64,000 bases of DNA from Pyxicephalus adspersus (Eukaryota; Chordata; Amphibia; Anura; Pyxicephalidae): NCBI RefSeq assembly GCF_032062135.1, contig NC_092861.1, positions 121,094,427 through 121,158,426 of the forward strand, given 5' to 3'. The first letter of the stretch is position 1. Every line of letters starts with the position of its first letter. Position numbers and translations under genes: made by a program. The notes under the pieces are model-generated. The model ran no database searches. It was given only the letters and a program-made list of their open reading frames with translations, and was not told the DNA's origin. Positions 62,001 to 64,000 of this stretch are shown here, one piece after another.

Positions 62001-63351
62001 AAAGAATACAAATGGCTAATATTTTGCACTAGAATTATCATATGTGCACATAATAGAATGGACTAATCTGCTTATATATTGCTTTGCCAACCCCCCATAC
62101 CCTCAACATGCCAAGACCTTTTTCAATAAAAGTATTTTTGGACTACCTTAAAATCTTTCTGCTTTCCTACAAAATGCGGGAAGATCATGGCGGACAAGGG
62201 CAAGCAAGAAGCTGTAAATGGCTCAGTTTTCCCCCCAGCCTCTTTTAGCGGGGCTCACCACCCAGAACCTTTCATTAACCAACGGGCTGTTTTTGGGTGG
62301 TTACTGAAGAGTTCACAATACAGGGGCTGCCAGCCACCTACGATTTCTTCCCAACCGGCTTAAAAAAAAAATTCCGTGTTTTAACACTGTGGCTTCCTAA
62401 ATCATTACAGCATTCTGCCACAGAACTCGTTTCAGGAGTCTTTAGCCCTGAATGCAGGTATGGGTGGACTTTAGAGGGGAATACCCACTCCTCACTAAAG
62501 TCCACTCATACCTTCAAGTCAAACTGCATTTACTCTGCAAACAACCTTCAGTAATGCCTAGCAGCAAGCAGACTGGAAATGCTTTTTAGACTGCATTTAG
62601 GCCAACAAACAGAAATATGATTTTATCCGAATTTTCTGAGAAGGGGAAACGTCAACCTTAAAGTGCAGTGTTCTCCCCAGAGCCTTTTAGCCGGGTGCAC
62701 CACTCGGCACTTTTCAGTAACCACCCAGTTGTTTTTGGCCTATCATTTCTTCCCAACCGGTTTAAAAAAATTTCTGGGTTGAACGCTGAAGTGCATGCGA
62801 ATTAAAAATGATGCCATACAGGGACACAGAGTGGCACATCTTAGAATAACTGAAACGAAACAAAGTAGATTTATCCACATAATTTTAGGAAAAATATAGT
62901 TTAATATTAGTATAAATTATGCTAGGGTACTCAATGTCAGAAAGCTGGACAATCGCTGACCAAAGTATGGAAGAACACTACCTTTAAGAATTATTAGCTA
63001 GGCTCACTGTTGTAGGTGCAGTGGCTGTGCACCATTAAAATGCTACGATAATCAAAAAGATTTAAAACAAAAATATTCTTGCTGCAATGTCTGGTGGAAA
63101 CTTCAATGGATGTGAAATGAAACATGTGATGTGCACATGTACTTTTTTGGCCAACATTTTTCTGCTCTACTTCCACTGTATGAAGCCACACTTCTAAATG
63201 TCCTGAATGCACAGTGCGCATGATGAATAGATGATAGCCAGGTAATACTTACCCTGCAATACACATTAAAATTCAGATTTATATTTTATTCTAATACTTA
63301 CTTCAAAAATAAATAGGATGGAGTCCAGCTCCTCCCTTTGAGATTTATTCC
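3399..63351 (-). CDS. RALGAPA2: RALGAPA2, Ral GTPase-activating protein catalytic subunit alpha-2 (partial, 22 exons seen)
   Basis: Known role of the family: RalGAP alpha-2 pairs with RALGAPB and stimulates GTP hydrolysis on RalA/RalB in the cytoplasm; it acts downstream of PI3K/Akt in exocytosis and growth signalling. Seen here: 22 minus-strand exons with GT/AG borders and matching phases, read in order from the N-terminal block ([15 protein letters not shown]) to a C-terminal-half block ([18 protein letters not shown]). The paralogue choice rests on [34 protein letters not shown] and [18 protein letters not shown], which fit alpha-2 rather than alpha-1. The first exons lie beyond position 64000; the Rap/Ran-GAP domain lies beyond position 1. 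Oddities: a one-base frameshift in exon 50348-50487, and a phase break with missing conserved sequence between 31314 and 26225. Exon identities come from remembered family sequence, not a search. Confidence 0.95.
3871..4605 (+). mobile_element. Tc1-like transposon relic, 3'-truncated
   Basis: Starts with the terminal sequence TTAGGTCCATAAATATTTGG shared with the copy at 45066. The left arm has lost about 70 bases of that copy at a T run near 3972-3986. The noncoding lead 'gggctggtgtggg..ttccttcgttatgtcattatc' is also shared. A broken transposase N-terminal half follows at 4190-4602; the catalytic half and right terminus are absent. Confidence 0.88.
4190..4602 (+). pseudogene. Tc1-like transposase N-terminal fragment
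   Basis: Two overlapping open frames. The first (4190-4393) carries a paired helix-turn-helix: [20 protein letters not shown] followed by [14 protein letters not shown], and a GHPRKTT linker. A frame change then leads into the second (4387-4602), with a second HTH ([21 protein letters not shown]) and the start of the catalytic core, ending at [13 protein letters not shown]. The DDE catalytic residues are not all present and the chain is broken, so it cannot encode a transposase. Confidence 0.85.
7154..7262 (-). CDS. RALGAPA2: RALGAPA2 window exon 21
   Basis: 109 nt: one base finishing Arg, then 36 codons [20 protein letters not shown] and [22 protein letters not shown](V/I)WICEELV is a family hallmark. 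Acceptor gtttaag, donor gtattg. Ends in phase 0. Confidence 0.97.
7263..9051 (-). other. RALGAPA2 intron
   Basis: AT-rich intron with a 16-base tandem repeat at 7796-7836 and an A run near 7971-7986. No exon or transposon ends recognised. Confidence 0.75.
7796..7836. repeat. 16-base tandem repeat, about 2.5 units
   Basis: The unit tgtgcatatcctcaac is repeated twice and followed by a partial third unit (tgtgcatat). It lies in an intron; probably replication slippage. Confidence 0.85.
9052..9110 (-). CDS. RALGAPA2: RALGAPA2 window exon 20
   Basis: 59 nt, 19 codons plus two bases: [19 protein letters not shown], matching the family's LI--LLKNA-EEPNE block. Acceptor ctttag, donor gtaaga. The next exon supplies the last base of an Arg codon. 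Confidence 0.92.
9111..10096 (-). other. RALGAPA2 intron
   Basis: Short AT-rich intron with the 36-base tandem duplication at 9605-9676. Nothing else recognised. Confidence 0.75.
9605..9676. repeat. 36-base tandem duplication
   Basis: CATTTGTG(C/A)GTAGGCACAAG followed by TTCTGGATAGTTAT occurs twice head to tail with period 36, differing at about two bases. Confidence 0.88.
10097..10225 (-). CDS. RALGAPA2: RALGAPA2 window exon 19
   Basis: 129 nt, 43 codons: [20 protein letters not shown], then a divergent tail ending in ENKDIK. APR-EA--LLGSLVC-PN-Y is conserved in both alpha subunits. Acceptor tcctag, donor gtgaga; phase 0 at both ends. Confidence 0.95.
11560..12070. promoter_or_regulatory. 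Candidate conserved non-coding element
   Basis: More balanced base composition than the surrounding intron, no homopolymer clutter and no transposon ends. Dense in short homeodomain- and bHLH-like words, such as gataattatt, cttaatcgag, gattacaag and cacaattaa. No coding frame. This is a guess from texture; cross-species alignment would decide. Confidence 0.25.
12483..12630 (-). repeat. Dispersed repeat, 'CAGTGTTCTCCCC' family copy 1
   Basis: The reverse strand begins cacagtgttctccccagccc, passes through ccacccagcacttttcagcaac and cacctggctgtttttgggtgg, and ends near ccgcctggctt. It matches the copies at 62224-62400 and 62667-62790. Confidence 0.8.
14063..14191 (-). CDS. RALGAPA2: RALGAPA2 window exon 18
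   Basis: 129 nt, 43 codons: [20 protein letters not shown] followed by [20 protein letters not shown]. It aligns without gaps to the family block that follows EDQ; the usual SPRFFSLGLPG is slightly changed here. Acceptor cccctag, donor gtgagt. The intron separating it from exon 17 is the longest complete one in the window (about 11 kb). Confidence 0.95.
15700..16080. promoter_or_regulatory. Candidate conserved non-coding element
   Basis: Repeat-free stretch with words such as cataattaag, ctgtaattactg, gcagatggga and gattaataactc, embedded in AT-rich intron. No splice-bounded frame. Texture-based inference only. Confidence 0.25.
18430..19200. promoter_or_regulatory. Candidate conserved non-coding element cluster
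   Basis: Complex, repeat-poor sequence with clustered homeodomain/forkhead-like words: caccttaattga, cataattgacc, tgtttattattggc, tgtttacataattg, gataatgaattaag. It lies midway in the 11-kb intron. RALGAPA2 lies near developmental genes in mammals, which makes embedded enhancers plausible, but nothing here proves it. Confidence 0.3.
19513..19845 (+). mobile_element. TTAAAGTGGAACT-end MITE family, copy A
   Basis: Begins TTAAATTGGAACTAAAGTCC, TACTTTGAAAAATTG, and shares 'ccagccaatcaa..gcagaagatt' and 'aagaagatggc' with the copies at 57325 and 60334. The right end (ccgctttaa) is eroded. Confidence 0.65.
19918..20245 (+). mobile_element. CR1/L2-like LINE 3' end fragment
   Basis: Contains 'aaaaagctggatgcttta' and, near the end, 'gggttgaacttgatggactt', 'caacctgacttactatg'. 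The 'GGTTGAACTTGATGGAC..CAACCT..TATG' end is typical of vertebrate CR1/L2-group LINE 3' tails. Only the 3' non-coding tail is present. Confidence 0.6.
20832..21136. mobile_element. hAT-like MITE
   Basis: The ends are imperfect inverted repeats: CAGGGGTCAGAAAACTTTTA at the left and TGAAGTTTGTCGACCCCTT at the right. Flanks ctataaag (20824-20831) and atataaaa (21137-21144) agree at 6 of 8 positions, as for a decayed 8-bp duplication. GC-rich interior and no coding frame. Confidence 0.6.
21530..21800 (+). repeat. SINE/LINE-tail repeat with (AAT)n
   Basis: Contains 'tagattgtaagctctacggg', 'cagggtcctcgcc', 'ctatttaatgtacaa', 'taatatgttggtgctatata' and runs into an AAT microsatellite (about 21762-21799). 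It matches 49290-49466 and the inverted fragment at 56356-56440. The GCGCTATATAAAT end is shared with the tRNA-derived SINE at 55945. Confidence 0.75.
24887..24907. repeat. poly-T run (21 bases)
   Basis: Uninterrupted T run, followed at 24942-24954 by a second of about 13. A prime place for length errors. Confidence 0.9.
25156..25311 (-). CDS. RALGAPA2: RALGAPA2 window exon 17
   Basis: 156 nt, 52 codons: [40 protein letters not shown], then a stretch ending in HEDQ. The [16 protein letters not shown] and RRQDV-PN blocks identify the family and favour alpha-2 (alpha-1 has LTDKYK). Acceptor tatcag, donor gtaagt; phase 0. Confidence 0.97.
25312..26126 (-). other. RALGAPA2 intron
   Basis: AT-rich intron of about 0.8 kb. 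It contains a 'gcacatgttctggtgacaac' block (about 25556-25575) similar to 6720-6739. Nothing else recognised. Confidence 0.75.
26127..26225 (-). CDS. RALGAPA2: RALGAPA2 window exon 16
   Basis: 99 nt, 33 codons in phase 0: [14 protein letters not shown], then [19 protein letters not shown]-(A/G)IS-DN and IPPLR-(F/T)-WLFK are conserved in both alpha subunits. Acceptor ctcttgcag, donor gtaaggg. Its phase-0 entry does not fit the phase-1 exit of exon 15, so coding sequence is missing between them. Confidence 0.96.
27565..27985 (-). mobile_element. pogo/Tigger-like element, copy 1 (one end truncated)
   Basis: The left end TAGGTAGTCCCTGGGTTAAG, GACATCCGACATAC is the reverse complement of the right end of copy 2 (40230-40578). 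The interior 'caaactctgcagttgtttctttttgcatat' is also shared in reverse. The far end stops at 'gacttacatacaaattcaac', 'ttaagaacaaacc' and lacks the outer 40 bases. The CAGGTAGTCCC-type terminus and TA target suggest pogo/Tigger. Confidence 0.65.
28800..29300. promoter_or_regulatory. Candidate conserved non-coding element
   Basis: GC-balanced, repeat-poor block with words such as ttttaatgagctgcagctgcag, gacggcgttcaaatattcac and ataaagacgcc. Open frames over it lack splice sites or family similarity. Texture-based inference. Confidence 0.27.
30808..30962 (+). repeat. Dispersed repeat, copy 1
   Basis: 'ggacaggactaggtgtagtc' ... 'acagacttgtgaattaacag', 'tgactatgcccat' and 'cactgtaattcaagcaggta' recur in diverged form at 36294-36430. 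No ends or coding frame found. Confidence 0.55.
31314..31454 (-). CDS. RALGAPA2: RALGAPA2 window exon 15, likely in-frame cassette exon
   Basis: 141 nt (47 codons), entering with two bases and leaving with one, so skipping or including it keeps the frame. It continues the split codon of exon 14 (G+CC, Ala) and reads [20 protein letters not shown], later [17 protein letters not shown]. It is open throughout with acceptor gataaag (weak pyrimidine tract) and donor gtactg. It falls in the variable linker where alpha subunits have alternative isoforms. I do not recall a matching segment in the main human isoform, so this rests on phase, position, open frame and Ser-rich composition. Confidence 0.7.
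31455..32583 (-). other. RALGAPA2 intron
   Basis: About 1.1 kb of AT-rich intron. No repeats or exons recognised. Confidence 0.7.
32584..32748 (-). CDS. RALGAPA2: RALGAPA2 window exon 14 with RxRxxT Akt-type motif
   Basis: 165 nt: finishes Gly, then 54 codons plus one base. It reads [18 protein letters not shown], then [19 protein letters not shown] and IVR-type MVRQKAT. RFRSAT fits the Akt consensus RxRxxS/T; in mammalian alpha-2 this threonine (about Thr715, from memory) is the reported Akt site that creates a 14-3-3 binding site. GRSFS holds a second reported site. Acceptor tttctag, donor gtaaga. Confidence 0.97.
33555..33780. repeat. GC-rich, probably interspersed repeat of unknown type
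   Basis: CpG-bearing block ('aagaacgcggaagaaaagaa', 'gatgtcggcgtccggtgctt', 'gggacaacgcgggacccgat') in AT-rich intron. Open frames of about 100 codons exist on both strands but match nothing I know. It may be a young repeat; only one copy is visible here. Confidence 0.35.
34148..34509. mobile_element. hAT-superfamily MITE with 8-bp duplication
   Basis: Left end CAGTGGTCACCAACCTTTT; right end ACCGGTTGGCAACCACTG, an inverted match. Flanks ctttagag (34140-34147) and ctatagag (34510-34517) agree at 7 of 8 bases, the hAT hallmark. 362 bp, GC-rich, with no transposase. CAGTGGTC..ACCAACC ends are common in vertebrate hAT elements. Confidence 0.85.
35727..35996. other. Assembly gap (270 N)
   Basis: A run of 270 undetermined bases. 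It lies inside one intron, so it explains none of the coding irregularities. Confidence 0.99.
36294..36430 (+). repeat. Dispersed repeat, copy 2
   Basis: 'gtcaggactaggggtggcca', 'gctagacttgtgaatcagaa', 'gtgacaatgctgatg' and 'cactgtagtgcaaggaggta' parallel 30808-30962. Confidence 0.55.
36665..36902 (-). CDS. RALGAPA2: RALGAPA2 window exon 13
   Basis: 238 nt: 79 codons plus one base. It reads [20 protein letters not shown], then [18 protein letters not shown] and [17 protein letters not shown]. This is one of the most conserved segments of RalGAP alpha proteins. Acceptor caacag, donor gtaggc. Confidence 0.97.
37051..37629. mobile_element. pogo/Tigger-like element, copy 3
   Basis: Left end CAGGCAGTCTCAGGTTACGA with 'gtttgttcttaagtttaact', 'tgtatgtaagttggaacagg' inside; right end 'gaaactcagggactgcctg', the inverted match, followed by TA. 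Same family as 27565-27985 and 40230-40578 but with a different centre. Confidence 0.75.
37822..38013. mobile_element. Palindromic MITE (long hairpin)
   Basis: Nearly all of the 192 bases form an inverted repeat. Left arm 'ctaatgtttgaaaaacccaa' ... 'gcatatttgtgcattacata', 'tgcattgttctggtttcct'; right arm 'aggaaccagaacatgcatat', 'gtaatgcacaaatatggcc' ... 'gtttttcaaacattaa'. Arms are about 90 bases around a loop of about 15. No coding. TIR-only structure typical of fold-back MITEs; the superfamily is not assigned. Confidence 0.85.
38347..38458 (-). CDS. RALGAPA2: RALGAPA2 window exon 12
   Basis: 112 nt: one base finishing Trp, then 37 codons [20 protein letters not shown] and [14 protein letters not shown]. 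Ends in phase 0. Acceptor tgcacag, donor gtatga. The family motif EQML-(I/V)LLR-TE is intact. Confidence 0.96.
38459..39811 (-). other. RALGAPA2 intron
   Basis: AT-rich; contains the 26-base poly-A at 39009-39034. Nothing else recognised. Confidence 0.75.
39009..39034. repeat. poly-A run (26 bases)
   Basis: Uninterrupted A run. No LINE or SINE body was recognised upstream. Confidence 0.9.
39812..39960 (-). CDS. RALGAPA2: RALGAPA2 window exon 11
   Basis: 149 nt: 49 codons plus two bases of a Trp codon. It reads [20 protein letters not shown] and later [13 protein letters not shown]. The NSAN-FLLEP block and the KKTW-EQ junction are conserved in alpha-1 and alpha-2. Acceptor tttctag, donor gtaaaac. 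Confidence 0.95.
40230..40578. mobile_element. pogo/Tigger-like element, copy 2 (both ends)
   Basis: Left TATAGGTAGTCATGGGTTACA; right 'ccttaactcggggactacctgta'. Subterminal 'ggtttgttcttaagttgaat', 'ttgtatgtaagtcggaac' matches copies 1 and 3. TA lies at the outer edges. About 345 bp; the remaining interior has no transposase frame. Confidence 0.75.
40975..41007. repeat. (TA)n microsatellite
   Basis: About 16 TA units in the intron. Confidence 0.95.
41919..42053 (-). CDS. RALGAPA2: RALGAPA2 window exon 10 with conserved Ser/Arg motif
   Basis: 135 nt, 45 codons: [20 protein letters not shown], then SAVSRGCV and KAGDQAALQ. The [12 protein letters not shown] string is conserved in the alpha-2 family and contains a serine reported as an Akt target in mammals (about Ser486, from memory). 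Acceptor gttgaag is short of pyrimidines near the AG; donor gtatag. Phase 0 at both ends. Confidence 0.94.
42054..43428 (-). other. RALGAPA2 intron
   Basis: About 1.4 kb of AT-rich intron; no repeat ends, exon or RNA gene recognised. Confidence 0.7.
43429..43602 (-). CDS. RALGAPA2: RALGAPA2 window exon 9
   Basis: 174 nt, 58 codons in phase 0, starting [20 protein letters not shown] and continuing [14 protein letters not shown]. The second half (acidic, Pro-rich) is a variable linker. Acceptor gcgtag, donor gtatga. Confidence 0.93.
43603..44550 (-). other. RALGAPA2 intron
   Basis: About 0.9 kb, AT-rich; nothing recognised. Confidence 0.7.
44551..44781 (-). CDS. RALGAPA2: RALGAPA2 window exon 8, Ser-rich paralogue-diagnostic segment
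   Basis: 231 nt, 77 codons in phase 0. It opens with a divergent acidic linker, then reads [19 protein letters not shown] followed by [18 protein letters not shown] and NFINEVFRQ. The [11 protein letters not shown] string is the alpha-2 version of the motif; alpha-1 has a different Ser-rich stretch at this point. Acceptor tatttag, donor gtgagg. The ATG inside the exon is not a start; the frame is open from the acceptor. Confidence 0.97.
45066..45736. mobile_element. Tc1-like transposon, internally deleted, both ends present
   Basis: Left end CAGTTAGGTCCATAAATATT; right end AAATTTTTATGGACCTAACTG. TA occurs directly outside both (45064-45065, 45737-45738). Inverted arms of about 200 bases run inward as far as 'ggggctcaaaagtaattgga' / 'tccaattacttttgagcccc'. 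The left arm shares its sequence with the relic at 3871. Between the arms about 230 bases remain and the transposase is gone, so this is a non-autonomous derivative. Confidence 0.92.
45847..46243. mobile_element. MITE-like element with nested inverted repeats
   Basis: Outer ends are inverted: 'ttcataagacacatttttcc' and 'caggtgcgtcttatagtgaa'. An inner pair, 'ttatatgaaggtttacacat', 'tggggtaa' (45917-45944) and 'ttacccctatgtataaacct', 'tcatat' (46139-46164), is also inverted. No transposase. Vertebrate DNA transposons with TATAAGACGCAC-type ends are known to me, but I cannot name the superfamily safely. Confidence 0.6.
46850..47092. mobile_element. Harbinger-like MITE with internal hairpin
   Basis: Terminal inverted repeat of about 22 bases: GGCTATGTACACAAGTCAGAT at the left, ATCTAACTTGTGCACGTAGCC at the right. 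The trinucleotide TAA flanks each side (46847-46849, 47093-47095), matching the 3-bp TWA duplication of PIF/Harbinger elements. The right terminus is itself one arm of a tight hairpin at 47046-47086 (gtgcacgagttagattttt / taaaaatctaacttgtgcac). Confidence 0.7.
48557..48756 (-). CDS. RALGAPA2: RALGAPA2 window exon 7
   Basis: 200 nt: completes an Asp codon and then 66 codons, beginning [19 protein letters not shown] and including [19 protein letters not shown] and FFLEKKY. RPKP-Y and KIP-M-ARV-FI-W-V-FFLE are family signatures. Acceptor ctttcag, donor gtatgag; ends in phase 0. Confidence 0.95.
49290..49466 (+). repeat. SINE/LINE-tail repeat with (ATT)n
   Basis: 'tagattgtaagctcttccgg', 'gcagggtcctctgct', 'cctatttaatgtacag', 'ataatatgttggcgctatat' then (ATT)n from about 49430. 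It matches 21530-21800. Confidence 0.78.
49926..50240 (+). mobile_element. TTAAAGTGGAACT-end MITE family, copy B
   Basis: Starts 'taaagaaactaaaggaacta', 'aagtcacactttgaaaaatc'; interior 'atggctaatcaatatggcta', 'aagatcgtatgcaggaagaa'; ends 'tttaattctgctttaa'. The interior matches 60558-60600 closely. Confidence 0.75.
50348..50487 (-). CDS. RALGAPA2: RALGAPA2 window exon 6, carrying a one-base insertion
   Basis: Acceptor ttttttag and donor gtaagta are intact. The first codons read AASLSWRNK; downstream, shifted by one base, the exon reads [18 protein letters not shown] and [15 protein letters not shown], all family blocks. The switch falls in a run of four T on the plus strand at about 50460-50463, where three would keep frame. 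The exon is 140 nt where 139 is needed to join exons 5 and 7. Read literally the exon meets a TAA soon after the shift. All neighbouring exons are clean, so a homopolymer assembly error is more likely than a real null allele. Confidence 0.9.
51100..51890. promoter_or_regulatory. Candidate conserved non-coding element
   Basis: Long repeat-free stretch packed with homeodomain-like words (cattagctttaatgattac, ctcataattgactaatgg, gactaatctgaat, tttaattaaaat) and a palindromic 'cactaacacgtgaactg' E-box-like site. It ends abruptly where MITE copy C begins. This is the best-looking enhancer candidate in the window, by texture only. Confidence 0.32.
51901..52019 (+). mobile_element. TTAAAGTGGAACT-end MITE family, copy C (short)
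   Basis: Both termini present: TTAAAGTGGAACTA at the left and TAGTTCTGCTTTAA at the right, inverted. Only about 119 bp, with 'ccctt(c)tgcaata' and 'gatgtaatcataggttta' shared with longer copies. An internally deleted member. Confidence 0.8.
52056..52171 (-). CDS. RALGAPA2: RALGAPA2 window exon 5
   Basis: 116 nt: two bases finishing a Gly codon plus 38 codons, including [16 protein letters not shown] and [21 protein letters not shown] and L-KYMVIQ are shared by alpha-1 and alpha-2. Acceptor gttttag, donor gtaagt; ends in phase 0. Confidence 0.94.
52172..53243 (-). other. RALGAPA2 intron
   Basis: AT-rich, with a T run near 53140-53156. Nothing else recognised. Confidence 0.7.
53244..53421 (-). 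CDS. RALGAPA2: RALGAPA2 window exon 4
   Basis: 178 nt, 59 codons plus one base. It starts [19 protein letters not shown] and continues through [20 protein letters not shown]. The [17 protein letters not shown] block is among the best conserved parts of the alpha subunits (helical-repeat N-terminal region). Acceptor ttag, donor gttagta. Confidence 0.95.
53850..54410 (+). repeat. Probable interspersed repeat with 115-codon open frame
   Basis: Opens with 'ctgaagaagcggatttagcc', 'catgaaacgcgtcaa'; 'gaagaagcgg..gaaacgcgt' blocks recur in frog and fish repeats as I remember them. A 115-codon frame (54052-54399) follows. It shows no domain, signal peptide or motif I recognise, and an overlapping 67-codon frame is equally open, which argues against selection on protein. 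Confidence 0.35.
55945..56226 (-). mobile_element. tRNA-derived SINE
   Basis: On the minus strand it begins 'gggcagcacgatggctcagtg', with an A-box-like TGGCTCAGTGATT, then a B box GGTTCGAATCC. The family-typical body follows ('gcatggagtttgcaggttct', 'ccccgtgtctgcgtgggttt', 'cctccgggtactcc', 'ggttaattggc') and it ends 'gattgtgagcccctttgagg' ... 'ggcgctatataaat', in front of an AT-rich tail. RNA polymerase III promoter boxes are present but the head does not fold into an intact tRNA. Confidence 0.82.
56356..56440 (-). repeat. (ATT)n/(AAT)n microsatellite with SINE-tail fragment
   Basis: The microsatellite at 56356-56389 is followed by 'ttatttagcgccaacatatt', 'acgcagcactattcattaaa', the reverse complement of the tail repeat at 49380-49430. 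Confidence 0.8.
57325..57593 (-). mobile_element. TTAAAGTGGAACT-end MITE family, copy D
   Basis: Inverted orientation: plus strand starts TTAAAGTGGACC and ends GTTCCATTTAGG. The reverse strand contains 'ccagccaatcaagatggtta', 'aagatcgcaac', as in copies A, B and F. Confidence 0.75.
58432..58475 (-). CDS. RALGAPA2: RALGAPA2 window exon 3
   Basis: 44 nt: completes the Gly codon and then reads [14 protein letters not shown] in phase 0. Acceptor ctttcag, donor gtatga. It matches the conserved [12 protein letters not shown] block that follows the RW-SIG motif in the family. The exon is too short to show as an ORF of its own; a longer open frame over it is accidental and in another phase. Confidence 0.92.
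58936..59010 (+). mobile_element. TTAAAGTGGAACT-end MITE family, copy E (left end only)
   Basis: 'gttaaaatggaactaaagga', 'acatttgtgatcaggcaagg', 'tggcagaaagggactgcatg' parallels the start of copies B and F; similarity then fades. Confidence 0.6.
60334..60665 (+). mobile_element. TTAAAGTGGAACT-end MITE family, copy F
   Basis: Starts 'ttagagttccactttgaaaa', contains 'tgcaataatccttaccggcc', 'ctggccaatcaagatagcta', 'aagatcgcaaggaggaagag', and ends 'ctcagttccactttaa'. It is the most complete long copy in the window. Confidence 0.78.
60698..60755 (-). CDS. RALGAPA2: RALGAPA2 window exon 2
   Basis: 58 nt encoding [19 protein letters not shown] plus one base of the next Gly codon. The acceptor is a tract ending in tatag; the donor is gtacacat, a weaker GT site. 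The KILQ-LPERI-RW block is diagnostic of RalGAP alpha N-termini. It continues in frame from exon 1. Confidence 0.93.
62224..62400 (+). repeat. Dispersed repeat, 'CAGTGTTCTCCCC' family copy 2
   Basis: 'cagttttccccccagcctct', 'tttagcggggctcaccaccc', 'gctgtttttgggtggttact', 'cttcccaaccggcttaaaa'. It is colinear with 62667-62790 and inverted relative to 12483-12630. Confidence 0.8.
62667..62790 (+). repeat. Dispersed repeat, 'CAGTGTTCTCCCC' family copy 3
   Basis: 'cagtgttctccccagagcct', 'tttagccgggtgcaccactc', 'cacttttcagtaaccaccca', 'cttcccaaccggtttaaaa'. The CAGTGTT start resembles a hAT terminus, but no inverted partner end was found, so class is open. Confidence 0.8.
63302..63351 (-). CDS. 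RALGAPA2: RALGAPA2 window exon 1 (N-terminal region)
   Basis: 50 nt: the last two bases of a Gly codon, then 16 codons reading [16 protein letters not shown], ending in phase 0. Acceptor tttttcag and donor gtaagta flank it. This block lies roughly 70-90 residues into the family protein, so about three upstream exons are outside the window. Confidence 0.93.
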
Positions 63352-64000
63352 CTGAAAAACATAAGCAAAATCAGCTTTGTCAAAACTACACAATAAAGCA
63401 TTAACCATAATCAGACTACACACACACTTAGCAAGTTAGAAATGACTGGATCCAGAAGCATCTAGTATTATTAGGAGGAGGCAAGCAATCCTACATTTCT
63501 TTTACTACATGAAATATACACAGATCAGTCAACACATTGAAACCACTGACAGGTAAAATACATAATATTGATCATCTTATCACAATGGCACCTGCCAGAG
63601 GGTTCTTGTATGTCATTACCCACAACATAAAGGAAAATAATTTTGTAGTCCCAAGATAAGAACTAGGAAAGTTTATTAGACTTTTTCAAGACACATGACA
63701 GCACTAAATTTCTGACATGATCAACAGGTATTTTTTGCACTCCTCATCCAGGTATAACAAATTGCTTTGACTAGTATATTAAATAGACCAATAGGTAGCA
63801 AATAAAAGAAGTGTATTCGTAGGGTATATACATGCATTGAGAGAATATTGGGGGCCGCCATTACTTACCACCACAAATCTTATATTATATAGAAGGGCAG
63901 ATAACCCTTCTATGTTTTTTCTTTTAATTAAATGCCTTTTTTTTTTTAAAGCCCCTCCTCTTTCGTGCCGAGCTCATCTATGAACTGTAAGATCGGCGCT
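63352..64000 (-). other. RALGAPA2 intron (incomplete)
   Basis: Upstream of the first visible exon. 'cagtcaacacattgaaacca', 'ctgacaggtaaaatacataa', 'tattgatcatcttatcacaa', 'tggcacctg' (63526-63597) resembles the non-coding start of another Tc1-type element as I remember it. The rest is AT-rich intron. Confidence 0.5.

Larger units (their letters stand above)
60756..63301 (-). other. RALGAPA2 intron
   Basis: AT-rich; two copies of the 'CAGTGTTCTCCCC' repeat at 62224-62400 and 62667-62790. No exon recognised. Confidence 0.75.

Noticed and set aside
1..64000. CRISPR array, phage, operon or defence system
   Set aside because: No regularly spaced repeats with unique spacers and no prokaryotic gene organisation; the window is vertebrate intron and exon sequence.

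Overview
The window is vertebrate, intron-rich and AT-rich nuclear DNA, dense in DNA-transposon relics. Repeats ending in '(A)GATTGTAAGCTC..GCGCTATATAAAT', abundant short MITEs and Tc1 elements, together with tetrapod-like exon sequence, point to a frog (anuran). Genus cannot be fixed from the sequence. No bacterial-type operon, CRISPR array, phage or RNA gene cluster is present.

One gene occupies the whole window: RALGAPA2, the catalytic alpha-2 subunit of the Ral GTPase-activating protein complex, on the minus strand. I located 22 exons (about 2.9 kb of coding sequence, about 970 codons) by reading conserved protein blocks between GT/AG splice sites with matching phases. They run from an N-terminal exon at 63302-63351 to an exon at 3399-3509. 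The start codon and promoter lie beyond position 64000. The C-terminal third, including the Rap/Ran-GAP catalytic domain, lies beyond position 1.

Two irregularities stand out. First, the exon at 50348-50487 carries one extra base in a T run (minus-strand A run) at about 50460-50463, which shifts the frame and gives an early stop; every other exon length fits exactly. Second, the exons at 31314-31454 and 26127-26225 are incompatible in phase. The conserved segment that precedes 'IRDN' in the family, together with a variable linker, is not found between them, so coding sequence is missing from the assembly here or has diverged beyond my recognition. The exon at 31314-31454 is exactly 47 codons with symmetric phase and looks like an in-frame cassette.

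Introns hold a Tc1 relic (3871-4605), an internally deleted Tc1 copy with long inverted ends (45066-45736), three pogo/Tigger-like elements, hAT-like MITEs (34148-34509 with a near-perfect 8-bp duplication; 20832-21136), a Harbinger-like MITE with a nested hairpin (46850-47092), a palindromic MITE (37822-38013), a six-copy repeat family with TTAAAGTGGAACT-type ends, a tRNA-derived SINE (55945-56226), a CR1-like LINE 3' end (about 19918-20245), and microsatellites. Several repeat-poor, less AT-rich intron stretches (11560-12070, 15700-16080, 18430-19200, 28800-29300, 51100-51890) look like candidate conserved non-coding elements. There is one 270-base N gap at 35727-35996.

No previously undescribed multi-gene system is visible. 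The most useful points are the gene-model breaks, the cassette exon and the uncharacterised MITE families.
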